A stretch of DNA of 64,000 bases from Athripsodes cinereus. Taxonomy: Eukaryota; Arthropoda; Insecta; Trichoptera; Leptoceridae. The notes below the pieces were generated by a model, which was given only the letters and a program-made list of their open reading frames with translations, was not told the origin of the DNA and did no database searches. The position numbers and the translations under genes were made by a program. Each line of letters begins with the position of its first letter. The stretch's first letter is position 1. Below, in pieces: positions 10,312 through 19,914 of the stretch. The stretch spans positions 868,001-932,000 of the forward strand of contig OX388318.1 in NCBI GenBank assembly GCA_947579605.1. The letters run 5' to 3'.

Positions 10312-10546
10312 TTATTATTTTTATTCACATTATATAATTATTATTTATGTTCAAATTTATATGTTCGGCAACTTTTTTACTCAATTTTCATTGTTTTGTC
10401 TCGATTTTGATGCCTTACTACTTTGTATTCTTTCATGTATTCTTTTTATCCTGTGTAATTATGATGAACCCAAGTGTCCTGTAAGGGGCCTATGGGGAAT
10501 GATTTACAATAAACAATAAAGAAACATATGAATCAATTACATTGTA

Positions 10547-11097
10547 CCCAATTTCCTTCTATTATATCCAATATAGGAATAGATTTAAACCAAGGTGTAG
10601 ATTCAGGTTTCCATTTCTTCAAGGTTTCAGAAACATCTGGGAATTCAATAGACACAGTAGAATCCAAATTAAAGTATTCGACTGGACGAAGACAATCTAA
10701 ACAATTAATATGGTAATGATCTGTAAAACTTTGATCATTCTTTGAGTGAATTTCCCCACTTGTCATTTGTCCGTATAATATACATGATTGAAACATAAAG
10801 TCATAATTAGCATCATTTAATTCACACATAGTATCTGTGGTTACTGACATATATGTTGATTTATTTGGGGATTGAGCAATAAAACCTCCTGCACTTTGTC
10901 TAGAACTACCATAACGATGTATAGAGCATCCTGTCCTCTGAACACCGTAAGGACACAAACTAGCATCCTCTCCAGTAAGACTTTTAATATTATTATTGAT
11001 TGCTGTTGCTAATTTAGAATCAGGCAATATATACCAATGGATTGCATCTCTTAATTTTGCTGCACGTGAAATGAGAGGAATTGATGTCTCCTTTTCC
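10547..11097 (-). pseudogene. Endogenous viral element 1A: negative-strand RNA virus L protein, capping (PRNTase) region
   Basis: Read on the minus strand this is L-protein sequence immediately upstream of fragment 1B in viral gene order. It includes AAKLRDAIHWYILPDSKLA, a cysteine-bearing stretch, GSSRQSAGGFIAQSPNK and STYMSVTTDTM, the segment that in mononegaviruses follows the capping domain (the S-T-T-D-T box). The fragment is open, without stops, from about 11097 to the 10-mer breakpoint at 10547-10556. Beyond the breakpoint (10541-10546 and lower) the sequence is no longer L. It is on the opposite strand to 1B although the two are contiguous in the virus. Confidence 0.8.
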
Positions 11098-11349
11098 CTT
11101 TTTTAAATTTCATGAGCTCCGACACATTTAACAAAAATTTCCAATCTTGAGACCCACTTTTTAGTTTTTTTTTTACAAAGTTATTGCAGTGGGAAGGATG
11201 TATTCGTTTCCAATTTTTCTTTATTACAGTTTTAGCACCCCATTTGGGCCCACTCAATATTAGCTCGCAACCCATAGTTTTGGAAACACCTACTGCACTA
11301 GGTAATATTATTCATGTATCGAAATTATAATTGGTCAATAAAATGTGAA

Positions 11350-11590
11350 AATCAAGTCCGTAGCATTGCGGTATGAGGGAGTCTGCCCTGATTTACATCA
11401 GGGCAAATAGAGGCTATACATCTTGGAGACCACGAGCAGTAACCTAGGAAGACCCCCGATGAGGTGGAGGGATGATATCGATTGACACTCTGGAGTAAAC
11501 TGGATGCAGACGGCGCAGAATCGAATGACATGGAAGGAAATGGACGAGGCTTTCGTCCAGGAGTGGACTGAGAAGAAGAATAAGATAGAA
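11350..11590 (+). mobile_element. RTE-type LINE 3' end
   Basis: This encodes the pol C-terminus of an RTE LINE (GRPPMRWRDDID, then a stop, SGVNWMQTAQNRMTWKEM, DEAFVQEWTEKKNK), ending in a GAAGAAGAATAAG tail. It is the same family as the minus-strand fragment at 4287-4395. The last 45 bp are included in the tandem duplication that follows. It is 5' truncated and decayed. Confidence 0.75.
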
Positions 11591-12770
11591 ATCATTTACG
11601 AGCATTTATTTTCAAAAATTTTCATGACTCAAGTAGAAATTGAACTCTGAATCTAATGTCAGAACCGACTTGGCACATGGCACTGAAATAACAGAGATAG
11701 CTGTAGAAACTAATGGAATGGATTTGACAATGGCTACAGCACAAGGAATTTTGATAACCGACGATATAAATGGAATTGAAAATCCAAGTAGCAGGAATGG
11801 ATCTAGTACGTAACAACATTATATTTTATGTAAATTGTATTTCCTTGCGTTGTTTCATTTTATTCTAAATTATACACAGTGTCATGGGAGTCTTATAATT
11901 TGGTATCGTTAGAATGGTACTAGTGTTGCCATCTATCGAAATCCTGTGAAAGCCCTGGCCCCCTATCCAGAGATATCGTAAATACCTTTTTGATATTATC
12001 ATAAAAACAGATTCCTTCTTCTTGATCCTCTTCCGGGGAGTCAGCCATTTTGGCCAGTCTCCCGCTGTTCGTCTCCCAACAGAGAACAGCGGGAACTCGC
12101 TCAATAAAAAATATCTCTTCTCTTTTTCTAAATACTGTGAGTGTCGCTTTTATAATGTAGTTCAGTATTAAAAACTGTGAATTGTTTTGTTTTGTGTAAT
12201 TATAAACTGTGTAACCATTTCTTCGTCAATAAACTGATCGTACAACATCATGCTAGTGTTTCCACTTCAAACCACCACATTCATTTTACCCAACGATAAA
12301 CCCTGAGAGAGCCACTGAATTCTGCCGATTATGAGCCGGCTGGGGAGGTAACGTTACAACAGCCAAGTGGATGCATTTTATTTGCTTTCAATAGAGAGGA
12401 CGAGGCTTTCGTCCAGGAGTGGACTGAGAAGAAGAATAAGATAGAAATCATTTACGAGCATTTATTTTCAAAAATTTTCATGACTCAAGTAGAAATTGAA
12501 CTCTGAATCTAATGTCAGAACCGACTTGGCACATGGCACTGAAATAACAGAGATAGCTGTAGAAACTAATGGAATGGATTTGACAATGGCTACAGCACAA
12601 GGAATTTTGATAACCGACGATATAAATGGAATTGAAAATCCAAGTAGCAGGAATGGATCTAGTACGTAACAACATTATATTTTATGTAAATTGTATTTCC
12701 TTGCGTTGTTTCATTTTATTCTAAATTATACACAGCCAAGTGGATGCATTTTATTTGCTTTCAATAGAGA
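11542..12770 (+). repeat. 373-bp tandem duplication, first copy interrupted by a solo LTR
   Basis: Bases 11542-11879 recur at 12398-12735 with no difference I can see (338 bp). Bases 12363-12397 recur at 12736-12770. Removing the LTR at 11880-12358 and its 4-bp duplication leaves two head-to-tail copies of a 373-bp unit. Each starts inside the RTE tail (GGACGAGGCTTTCG). The near identity shows a recent duplication followed by an even more recent LTR insertion. Identical short frames on the minus strand in each copy are by-products of the repeat. Confidence 0.85.
11880..12358 (+). mobile_element. Solo LTR (Gypsy-type) with 4-bp target duplication ACAG
   Basis: The 479-bp segment starts TGTCATGGGAG and ends AACGTTACA, the TG..CA ends of an LTR. 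It is flanked by ACAG at 11876-11879 and 12359-12362. The empty site is preserved in the second tandem copy (12732-12739). AATAAA-like signals lie at about 12103 and 12228. There is no internal coding region, so it is a recombination product of a complete element. Confidence 0.85.
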
Positions 12771-12899
12771 TGAAAGTGATTCAAAAGTATTAATTATTAT
12801 TTGTTGTATTTTCAGGAATTGACTTGGAAATGGACTTGACAAATGGAATTGCGATTATGGAAAATATTGGTGGAGAAAAAATAGAAAGAGGTGGATGTG

Positions 12900-14260
12900 A
12901 ATGGATTTAGAGTTTTTCAAACTTAACAAGTTTTTGGCGAAACTTAACAAGTTTTTTTTATATTTTGTAGATTTGGCAGTAACACTGGAGGATGATGAAA
13001 ATGAAATGTAAGTATCAACAATACCGACACATCATTCACTCAGAACTATTAAAAACAAAACTGTACTTATACAGCAAGGTAGAAAACGAGTAATTCATGA
13101 AAAAGAGCGGTTGTGTAACAAAAGAAAGGCCAGTTATGCTACAGGGGAAGCATACATTAATAAAAATGGTAAAAATGTTGGAGCTAGAAGCATGAAACCA
13201 CTTTGCTCGTGCAAATGGAAAGCTTCCAAAAAATTAATCAAAAACAAAGATATGAAATTTTCCAAAATTATTGGAGTGTGGAAAAATCACATGATGTGAA
13301 AAGACAGTACATAATTTCGTGTGTGGAAATTAGAACAACTAAATATTTAAGAAAGGATGCTAAGAGTATCAAGAAAAACACTTTGGCTTGCTCCTTTTTG
13401 TTAAATAATGTAAAAGTAAAAGTATGTAAAGTGATGTTTTTGAACACCTTAAGTATATCGAATACAGTGGTCTTAACCACATTGATGAGGCCTTCCACTA
13501 ATGGTTTAGTAGAAGAAGACAGAAGAAGCAAAACAACTCCAATGAACAAAACTCCCCAAGATATAATTGACAATGTCATAAAGCATATTTCATCTTTTCC
13601 TGCATACGACAGCCACTATTGCCGAAAAAAAAATAGTTCCGAGATTTTTAGCGACAGAATTAAACATAGAAACTATGTACCAACTCTACTTTGAATTCTG
13701 TCACTCAAATAAAATAAATGCTACCAGTATTGCAAAAAAAGTGGCTGTACGTAGACATATTCAACCATAAATTTAATTTATCATTTAAGCCTCCACAAAA
13801 TGAAACATATGATGCCTGTAATGAGTATTTGTCTAAGATGACGGACTCAAAGATCAAAGAGAACGTGAAAATATCAGTATCCAAAACGAACATCAGGCCC
13901 ATATTAGTGAAGCTGATGCCAGATATAAAGAAAAAGTATTGACACGATGGCAGCAAAAAATAATCATAAAACAAAAGTGCTCATGATAGATCTGCCAAAA
14001 TGCTTGCCAACACCGTTGCTAAGCTGTTCATCGAGTTTTTATAAAAGAAAGTTAAGGACTTTCAACTTCACCATCTACGACGCTTCGGGAGTAGCACATT
14101 GTATGATGTGGGATGAAACCAAAGCGGGTAGGGATGGTGAAGAAATGGCATCAGTGTTACTGAAATGGGCGAAGAAACATTGCCTAGTAAGCCTAATGTG
14201 GAAGAAATAATTATATGGTCCGACAATTGTTTTGGGCAAAACAAAAATATAATGATCACC
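12900..14260 (+). pseudogene. Arthropod multicopy SD-x-CGGQN family, copy A, 5' part
   Basis: Pieces in several frames line up with a large insect family of unknown function that behaves like a transposon gene. Seen here are an RKRVIHEKERLCNKRKASY-like start (about 13080), TGEAYINKNGKNVGARSM and a CSCKWKASKKLI cysteine patch, an SNTVVL/TKTP linker, a HISSFPAYDSHYCRKKNSS motif (about 13590), and WSDNCFGQNKNIMI (about 14217-14258). A likely exon donor (ATGTAAGTAT) is at about 13009. Multiple frameshifts and stops make it non-functional. The 3' part continues after the LINE insertion at 19490. Confidence 0.6.
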
Positions 14261-14372
14261 TTTTTTTTCCGTTTCCGCTTAGACGCGAATAACACTGAAA
14301 AATTTCGTCGCGTCAATGAATTAATCTTTTTAAACGATTTACAATCGCGAACGCAGTTAAATCAGGATAAAA

Positions 14373-15038
14373 ATGGATTCCGGGGATACAAAAGTGCTGA
14401 AGTCGTTCTTCCAACAAAAATTCGCTGAATTGGAGAGCAAAATCAATACCTGTCACTGCGGTGGAACATCGGCCGACGTTTTTGCAGAGATTGCCTCCCT
14501 CAAAAAATTGATGGAAAAAAGATTGGATTCCCTAGAAACAAAGTTAGCAGCTATGGAGATAAAGACCAGCAAGTTAGAGGATCATGTGGAGGCATTGGAG
14601 AAATCCCGTCGCCGAAAAACCTTGATTCTTCACGGTGCCCCGGAGGAGCTAAGTATAGAAGCGGCATTAAAGGAAACACCGCTATCAATTGATCCCGCTT
14701 CGTTAAAGGAAATCCGTAGAATTGGCGTAAAAAGAGAGAAACCGAGGCCAATAATTTTAAGATTTCATACGTATCTACAGAAGGCTGATGTGTGGAAGAG
14801 AAAATCATCACTCAAAAAATCAAAATGGCTACTCACGGAATCTCTCACTCCGAGGACCCTCTCGCTACTATCAGAAGCTAAAATTAAAGTGGGTTTCAAT
14901 AATTGTTGGACTATGAATGGGGATATTTTTGTGAAACTTCCTGACAACAGCAAGAGAAAAATAACAAAATCAGCTGACCTGGATGACGCACGCCCGGTTG
15001 GAGAGAAGAGACAGCTGAGAACGCGGTCGCACAAATAG
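14373..15038 (+). CDS. CR1-like LINE ORF1: coiled coil and RRM-like domain
   Basis: The 221-residue protein begins MDSGDTKVLKSFF. Residues about 15-85 form a coiled coil (ASLKKLMEKRLDSLETKLAAM and following heptads). The middle (TLILHGAPEE, then ALKETPLSID, SLKEIRRIGVKREKPRPII, LRFHTYLQKADVWKRKSSLK) resembles the RNA-recognition fold of transposase-22-like ORF1 proteins, with a basic C-terminal tail (RQLRTRSHK). No zinc knuckles are visible. It is probably the nucleic-acid chaperone of the LINE particle. The frame is intact. Confidence 0.8.
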   Translation: MDSGDTKVLKSFFQQKFAELESKINTCHCGGTSADVFAEIASLKKLMEKRLDSLETKLAAMEIKTSKLEDHVEALEKSRRRKTLILHGAPEELSIEAALKETPLSIDPASLKEIRRIGVKREKPRPIILRFHTYLQKADVWKRKSSLKKSKWLLTESLTPRTLSLLSEAKIKVGFNNCWTMNGDIFVKLPDNSKRKITKSADLDDARPVGEKRQLRTRSHK

Positions 15039-15976
15039 TTCTTTATTCTTTTCTTTTGTTTTTTCTCCGTTTAACGCTTCACTGTCAACCTTTCACAGTT
15101 AGTACAGTCACTTAATCTAATTATTATTATTTTGCATGTATAATTCCACACTTTCTAAAACTTTTAATGTGTCAGAGCCTCATCACAAAATAACTGTAAA
15201 CAAACGTGAAGTTGACCACAAATATAGCAGTTGTGCGCATTCTCTCTTGCGCCTCTACATCACAGGTGAGGTAACTTAATAATTTTCTCAACTGGTGTTC
15301 GTAAAATGCATATAAGTTTGTGTATTCACGTTCGTAAATACACCATAGAGATATAAGCGGGCGCATACCATAGTTTGTTTTCTACTCTGATTACTAATTG
15401 TATTCGCCACCTTTATAATAATATTTCCTTTTCTATGATTTATATGTAAATATTGCAACACTAAGACTGTTTACTGTTCTGTTTACTAATTGTGTTTCTT
15501 TTCTTTCATCGTGTGTCATGATATAGATATCAAAAATCTTATTAAATTGAATAAAAGTGATTCTGTAAATGTATTCGTAGTAATATAAACCAATACTTTT
15601 GCTAATTTATGTATGAAATTTGGATTGATGTTTTGAATTAATATTACCATCATATATTATGTGTCACAAACTGAATTGCTAAGGTTATACTGCATTAATT
15701 GAGGTGGTAAGTGCATACAACTCTGTCTGTTTGTTTTTTTTTTCTTTACATTTTGATTATCATTTAACTATTTACACAGCAAGATTAACATTTTAAATAT
15801 TTATATTGACTCTAATGCACAACCCATCTAAAACTGCCTCGCGGTAAATCGCTCCTATAAAACAATCTTATCACTTATTTTTATTTGCTTACTATTCTAT
15901 ATTAAGTATAACACCTACTTTCTTTATTTATTTATATATTTTATTTTGTTTTATTTTATTTATTAATATTGTACAA
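15039..15976. other. 938-bp spacer between the LINE ORFs
   Basis: No ORF of note. The sequence is AT-rich, with TTTATTTATATATTTTATTTTG-like tracts just before ORF2. Most two-ORF LINEs have touching or overlapping ORFs, so this length is odd and could reflect an insertion or an unusual expression strategy. No terminal repeats were recognised. Confidence 0.5.
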
Positions 15977-18900
15977 ATGGCTGAAACGGATGGCAATATG
16001 GATGGTGCGACACAGCATGGTGACTCTTTCCACTCCCTCCCTCCCTCTCCTTCCCGTTCCCCCTCTTCCTCAATCTCTTCCTACATCTCTGCTCAACAGT
16101 CTCTTTCTGATTCATATATTTCGGTTGCTAATTCTTCGACTGGCTTACCACCATCTTTTTCTGAACTCTTACAATCATCCCTTGACTCTTCTAGAAGAAT
16201 TCTCAATATTTGTCATATAAATGCACAGAGTATTCCCGCTCATCATAATGAACTACTTGCTTCTTTTTCAGATACTAATCTGCATGCTATCCTTGTCAGT
16301 GAATCTTGGCTTAAGCCCATGCTACCGTCGTCACTTTTCACTATCCCAGGGTTCAATCTGGTTCGCTGCGATAGAATTAACCGTGTGGGTGGTGGCGTCG
16401 CCATTTACCTACGGGAGGATATTGGTTATAAGGTCGTCTCATCTTCAGAATCACAGGTGGTGGGGGGAATGGAGTATTTATTCATTGAGGTACCTACCAT
16501 GCACACTAAAGTTTTGCTGGGAGTTGTATACTGCCCTCCAGCATGCAACTACTTTGCAGAATTTGAAACCTTATTGGAGTCTTTGACTCATAAGTATGTA
16601 CATAGTGTGATAATGGGCGATTTTAATACATGCATTATCAAGAATGATTATCGTTCTACTAAACTACTTAATGTGCTGAGCGCCTTGAATCTACAGGTGT
16701 TGCCACTGCTTCCAACTCACCACACATACACTACAAACACCATATCAGAGACATTACTGGACTTAATCATTACATCTTTGCCTGACCATGTAAAACGTCA
16801 TGGACAATTGACTGCTTCGGGTTTCTCAAACCATGACTTGATTTATTTATCATACAAAGTCAAACTACCTAAGGTGAAACCAAAAATTTACTCTTTTCGA
16901 AACTTTCGTCGCATAAATTTAGACCAACTATACGAGGATGCTGGAAAATTGACCTGGCAAAACATTTATGCATCTAATGACGTAAACTTTATGGTTGAGG
17001 AGTTCAACCGTTCCATTACCAATCTCTTTGATAAACATGCCCCAGTAAAGTTTATTCCAATGAAGCATCCTCCAGCGCCTTGGCTTACAGATGAAATTCG
17101 AAAACTTATGGCCCGGCGAGATCGAGCAAAAGTAAAATTTAAAACATCTAAATCCTCTCTTAAATGGGAGAAGTACAAGCTTCTACGTAATCGTTGCTCA
17201 CATCTCTGCCGTTTGGCTAAAAAAGATTTTTTTCTGTCCAGTATTGACTCATCCTCTCCTGGCGATGCGTGGAAATTTTTAAAGAAATATGGTCTGGGTA
17301 AGCAGAGCAATTCTGCTGATTCTGTAACTATTGGCCTTGATGAGTTGAATCTCCACTTTTCAACCCCGCCTGTTGAAATTGATCCCTCTATTAAAACCGC
17401 TTCCTTAAACAATCTTAGGGTTGTAAAGTCTTCCAGCGAACCCTTTAAGTTTAGATTGGTAACTTTGGAGGAGGTTCGCAAAACTCTCAGATCTATCAAG
17501 TCCACAGCTGTTGGGTGTGATGGTATAGGTTTGAAAATGATAAACCTTATCTCAGATTATATTACTCCAATCATTGTGTTTTTAATAAATTCTTCGTTTC
17601 TTTCAGCATCGTTTCCTAACCAGTGGAAAAAAGCAAATGTGATCCCGCTCGCTAAGGTTGACTCGCCATCTTCTCCAAAGGATTATCGACCTATATCAAT
17701 TCTGCCTCTACTTTCAAAGATCATGGAAAAACTTGTGTATCAGCAATTGAATGACTATCTTCTGGCTAATAATTATCTCAATCAATTCCAGTCTGGTTTT
17801 CGTAGGGGACACAGTACAACCACCGCCCTTCTTAAGATTTCTGAGGATGTCAGGTCCGCTATGGAGGTAAGACAATTGACATTGCTGACACTTTTAGACT
17901 TTAGTAGTGCCTTCAATAGCGTAGATTTTGATATCCTTCTGGCCCGATTGGAGGCCCTAAATATTTCTGGCGATGCTCTCCGTTGGATAGACTCCTACCT
18001 TAGGGGCCGTCAGCAGAGAGTCTGTATAGGTGATGGAACATCCGATTGGGTCGGCCTTGGGGTGGGAGTCCCACAGGGTTGCATACTGTCCCCTTTACTC
18101 TTCTCTATCTTCATCAACCCGATTACTGAACATCTTCATGGAGCCTATCATCTTTATGCTGATGATCTCCAATTATACATTCACTTTGATCTGAATAATA
18201 TTGATACTGCTTTTCTCAATATGAATACCAATCTCGAATATATAAATTTGTGGTGTAGAGACCATGGACTCTTGGTTAATCCAAGCAAATCGCAGGCAAT
18301 CATTATCGGAAGTCCTAGGAGTCTGTCTTCTCTTACTTCACTTGCTCCTTTACCATCTTTAGTCTTAAATGACTCTACTATCCCCTTTTCTGATGTTGTT
18401 AAAAATCTGGGTTTATTCTTCGATACTAAATTATCATGGTGGAAACAAGTCAACATGATCAGTAAAAAAGTATTTGGTTCGCTGCATTCGCTTAGGAGAA
18501 TGCAGAATTTCCTTTCAGTAGACACAAAAAAACTATTGGTTCAATCTTTAATTCATCCCTTATTTGACTATGCGGATGTCTGTTATTTGGATCTCTCGGT
18601 GGAAGGCTTGAATAAGTTGGAACGTCTTCAGAATACTTGCATTCGATATGTGTTCGGGCTCAAGAAGTATGATCATATATCTGAATATCGTGAACGCCTT
18701 GGCTGGCAAACTATTCCTCAACGCAGAAATGTTCACACTCTTTGTCTTCTTTATAAGGTTTTATTTGATCCCAACACTCCATTGTATCTGAAGGAAAGGT
18801 TTGAGTTTTTACACTCTCATGGACTACCACTACGATCGGCCTCCAACAATCTTCTGGTTATCCCGTCCCATCATTCGAGCTGTTACACCGATTCTTTTTC

Positions 18901-18994
18901 AGTTCATGGTGCTAGGTTGTGGAACCAGCTGCCGCAAAAAATTCGCACTTGTTCTTCTTTTTATATCTTCAAGAAGGAGGTTAATGGTCGCTAG
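15977..18994 (+). CDS. CR1-like LINE ORF2: AP endonuclease and reverse transcriptase (YADD)
   Basis: The 1005-residue pol begins MAETDGNMDG; the true start could be a few codons away. After a Ser/Pro-rich leader (about 70 residues) comes the endonuclease: LNICHINAQSIPAHH, VSESWL, VGGGVAIYLR, VVYCPPA, VIMGDFNTC, SNHDLIYLS. The reverse transcriptase follows with NVIPLAKVDSPSSPKDYRPI, SGFRRGHSTTTALL, LLDFSSAFNSVDFDILL, VGVPQGCILSPLLFSIFIN and the catalytic HLYADDLQLYI (about 18145). The C-terminal tail has FDYADVCYLDLS, LERLQNTCIRYVFG and SVHGARLWNQLP. There are no stops or frameshifts, so the copy may be competent. It shares family motifs with the fragment at 33.2-34.3 kb. Confidence 0.9.
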   Translation: MAETDGNMDGATQHGDSFHSLPPSPSRSPSSSISSYISAQQSLSDSYISVANSSTGLPPSFSELLQSSLDSSRRILNICHINAQSIPAHHNELLASFSDTNLHAILVSESWLKPMLPSSLFTIPGFNLVRCDRINRVGGGVAIYLREDIGYKVVSSSESQVVGGMEYLFIEVPTMHTKVLLGVVYCPPACNYFAEFETLLESLTHKYVHSVIMGDFNTCIIKNDYRSTKLLNVLSALNLQVLPLLPTHHTYTTNTISETLLDLIITSLPDHVKRHGQLTASGFSNHDLIYLSYKVKLPKVKPKIYSFRNFRRINLDQLYEDAGKLTWQNIYASNDVNFMVEEFNRSITNLFDKHAPVKFIPMKHPPAPWLTDEIRKLMARRDRAKVKFKTSKSSLKWEKYKLLRNRCSHLCRLAKKDFFLSSIDSSSPGDAWKFLKKYGLGKQSNSADSVTIGLDELNLHFSTPPVEIDPSIKTASLNNLRVVKSSSEPFKFRLVTLEEVRKTLRSIKSTAVGCDGIGLKMINLISDYITPIIVFLINSSFLSASFPNQWKKANVIPLAKVDSPSSPKDYRPISILPLLSKIMEKLVYQQLNDYLLANNYLNQFQSGFRRGHSTTTALLKISEDVRSAMEVRQLTLLTLLDFSSAFNSVDFDILLARLEALNISGDALRWIDSYLRGRQQRVCIGDGTSDWVGLGVGVPQGCILSPLLFSIFINPITEHLHGAYHLYADDLQLYIHFDLNNIDTAFLNMNTNLEYINLWCRDHGLLVNPSKSQAIIIGSPRSLSSLTSLAPLPSLVLNDSTIPFSDVVKNLGLFFDTKLSWWKQVNMISKKVFGSLHSLRRMQNFLSVDTKKLLVQSLIHPLFDYADVCYLDLSVEGLNKLERLQNTCIRYVFGLKKYDHISEYRERLGWQTIPQRRNVHTLCLLYKVLFDPNTPLYLKERFEFLHSHGLPLRSASNNLLVIPSHHSSCYTDSFSVHGARLWNQLPQKIRTCSSFYIFKKEVNGR

Positions 18995-19489
18995 TCTTCT
19001 GTTGCGTTTACATACAAAAAATTCCTAAGGTTTTCAATATTTTTCTATAATTTTTTTTTATTTTTTTATTTTTCGTGTATCCAAACACGATGAGCAGTCC
19101 TACCCCCATCCCTTCCACTTTATCCCATCCGTCCCTACTCAACATCTGTGTCGAGTCGCTTATCCAATGTTATTTCTTTTGATTAGGTATTATATTTGAG
19201 TAGCTTATTTTATGTGTAAATTTATTTTGGTATACATATGTGTTTATTTATATATTTATCTATGTGTATATCTTAATTTATTTTATTTTGTTTTACTTAT
19301 TTATTTATATATTATTATTATTATTTGTTTTTGTTTAATGGGTTAGTTGGAAGATATTGCGCTTCAGCAATAAACTCGCCCATTGCACAAAATTATGTAT
19401 TTTATTGTTATGTTACCATGTTTTTTCTTCTTTGTATACTAATTTTGTGCAATAAAGATTATTATTATTATTATTATTATCATAAGTTG

Positions 19490-19815
19490 TTTGTTCTGGA
19501 TAATTCTATTCTGGTGTGGCCACCAAATTAAAGTCATAAGACATTTTTTTTTACATAAAGGCCATACACTTATGGAGGCTTACACAGTACATGCTGTGAT
19601 TGATGAAGGAAAAAAAGTTTACTGACATGTCAATTTCAACACCTTGGGACTGGCAGCAATTTATAAGGAGTTGTTCCAACAAGTTTAAAGTTTGCAACAT
19701 GGAGTTAACAGACTTTGAATTTTTTAAATGTTTGTATAACCAACCCAGTGCTCATTTCATTTCGTCGGCGTCAAGGAAAAACTCACCAAATACAATTTTT
19801 GTTAAAATTGAGTAA
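19490..19815 (+). pseudogene. SD-x-CGGQN family, copy A, 3' part after the LINE
   Basis: The sequence resumes the family after the LINE with HKGHTLMEAYTVHAVIDEGKK (frame near 19551; a 3' box conserved also in copy B as SGHSFMECDSMHSAIEE) and ISTPWDWQQFIRSCSNKFKV (about 19629). The frame is broken. Together with 12900-14260 it shows the LINE split one older copy. Confidence 0.6.
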
Positions 19816-19914
19816 TTTATACCAGCGAATTTGTTTTTTCACGCTTTATTTAGGAAAAATTCACCAAAATTATAGCAATACATATTATTATAGAAATAAA
19901 AAACACGTTAACTC

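Larger units (their letters stand above)
5182..10540 (+). mobile_element. Full-length Jockey-type LINE with two ORFs
   Basis: The element has a GC-rich start near 5182 (CAGCTGTCAGAACG), a 5' untranslated region of about 590 bases, ORF1 (5775-7178), an ORF2 that overlaps its end, and a 3' untranslated region with two copies of a 65-bp unit. The 3' end is AT-rich (CAATAAACAATAAAG, about 10507-10521). Both frames look intact, so it may be recently active. It lies between the two opposed viral fragments 1B and 1A. I could not find a clean target duplication, and both element limits are good to about 30 bp. Confidence 0.8.
4246..11303 (+). mobile_element. Small non-autonomous hAT-type element, split by a 6.8-kb insertion
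   Basis: The left terminus CAGTGGTTCCCAAAG (4254-4268) and the right terminus TTTTGGAAACACCTACTG (ending 11295) are imperfect inverted repeats of hAT type. They are flanked by degenerate 8-bp duplications, CATTAGAT (4246-4253) and CACTAGGT (11296-11303). The interior is interrupted at TGAGCTCCGACAC, which is present on both sides of the insert (4274-4286 and 11113-11125). Without the insert the element would be only about 200 bp, a MITE. It has no coding capacity. Confidence 0.65.
14262..19485 (+). mobile_element. Full-length CR1-like LINE with (TTA)n tail
   Basis: The element starts with a GC-richer leader near 14262 (CCTTTTTTTTCCGTTTCCGC). It carries ORF1 (14373-15038) and ORF2 (15977-18994), and ends with GTGCAATAAAG followed by (ATT)n/(TTA)n at about 19451-19480. 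It is inserted in copy A of the SD-x-CGGQN family, whose motifs continue on both sides. A truncated relative of its 3' end lies at 36093-36285 on the minus strand and a decayed pol relative at 33190-34345. The target duplication is not clear. Confidence 0.8.

Noticed and set aside
4396..11097. Treating the two L pieces as two separate viral integrations
   Set aside because: They share the same 10-base breakpoint, adjoin in viral gene order and lie within one target duplication, so one event plus rearrangement is simpler.
11622..12675. Two identical 65-codon minus frames
   Set aside because: They repeat only because the DNA is tandemly duplicated; no start context, splice sites or homologue.
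16966..17505. 179-codon minus frame
   Set aside because: Antisense shadow of the CR1-like pol linker.
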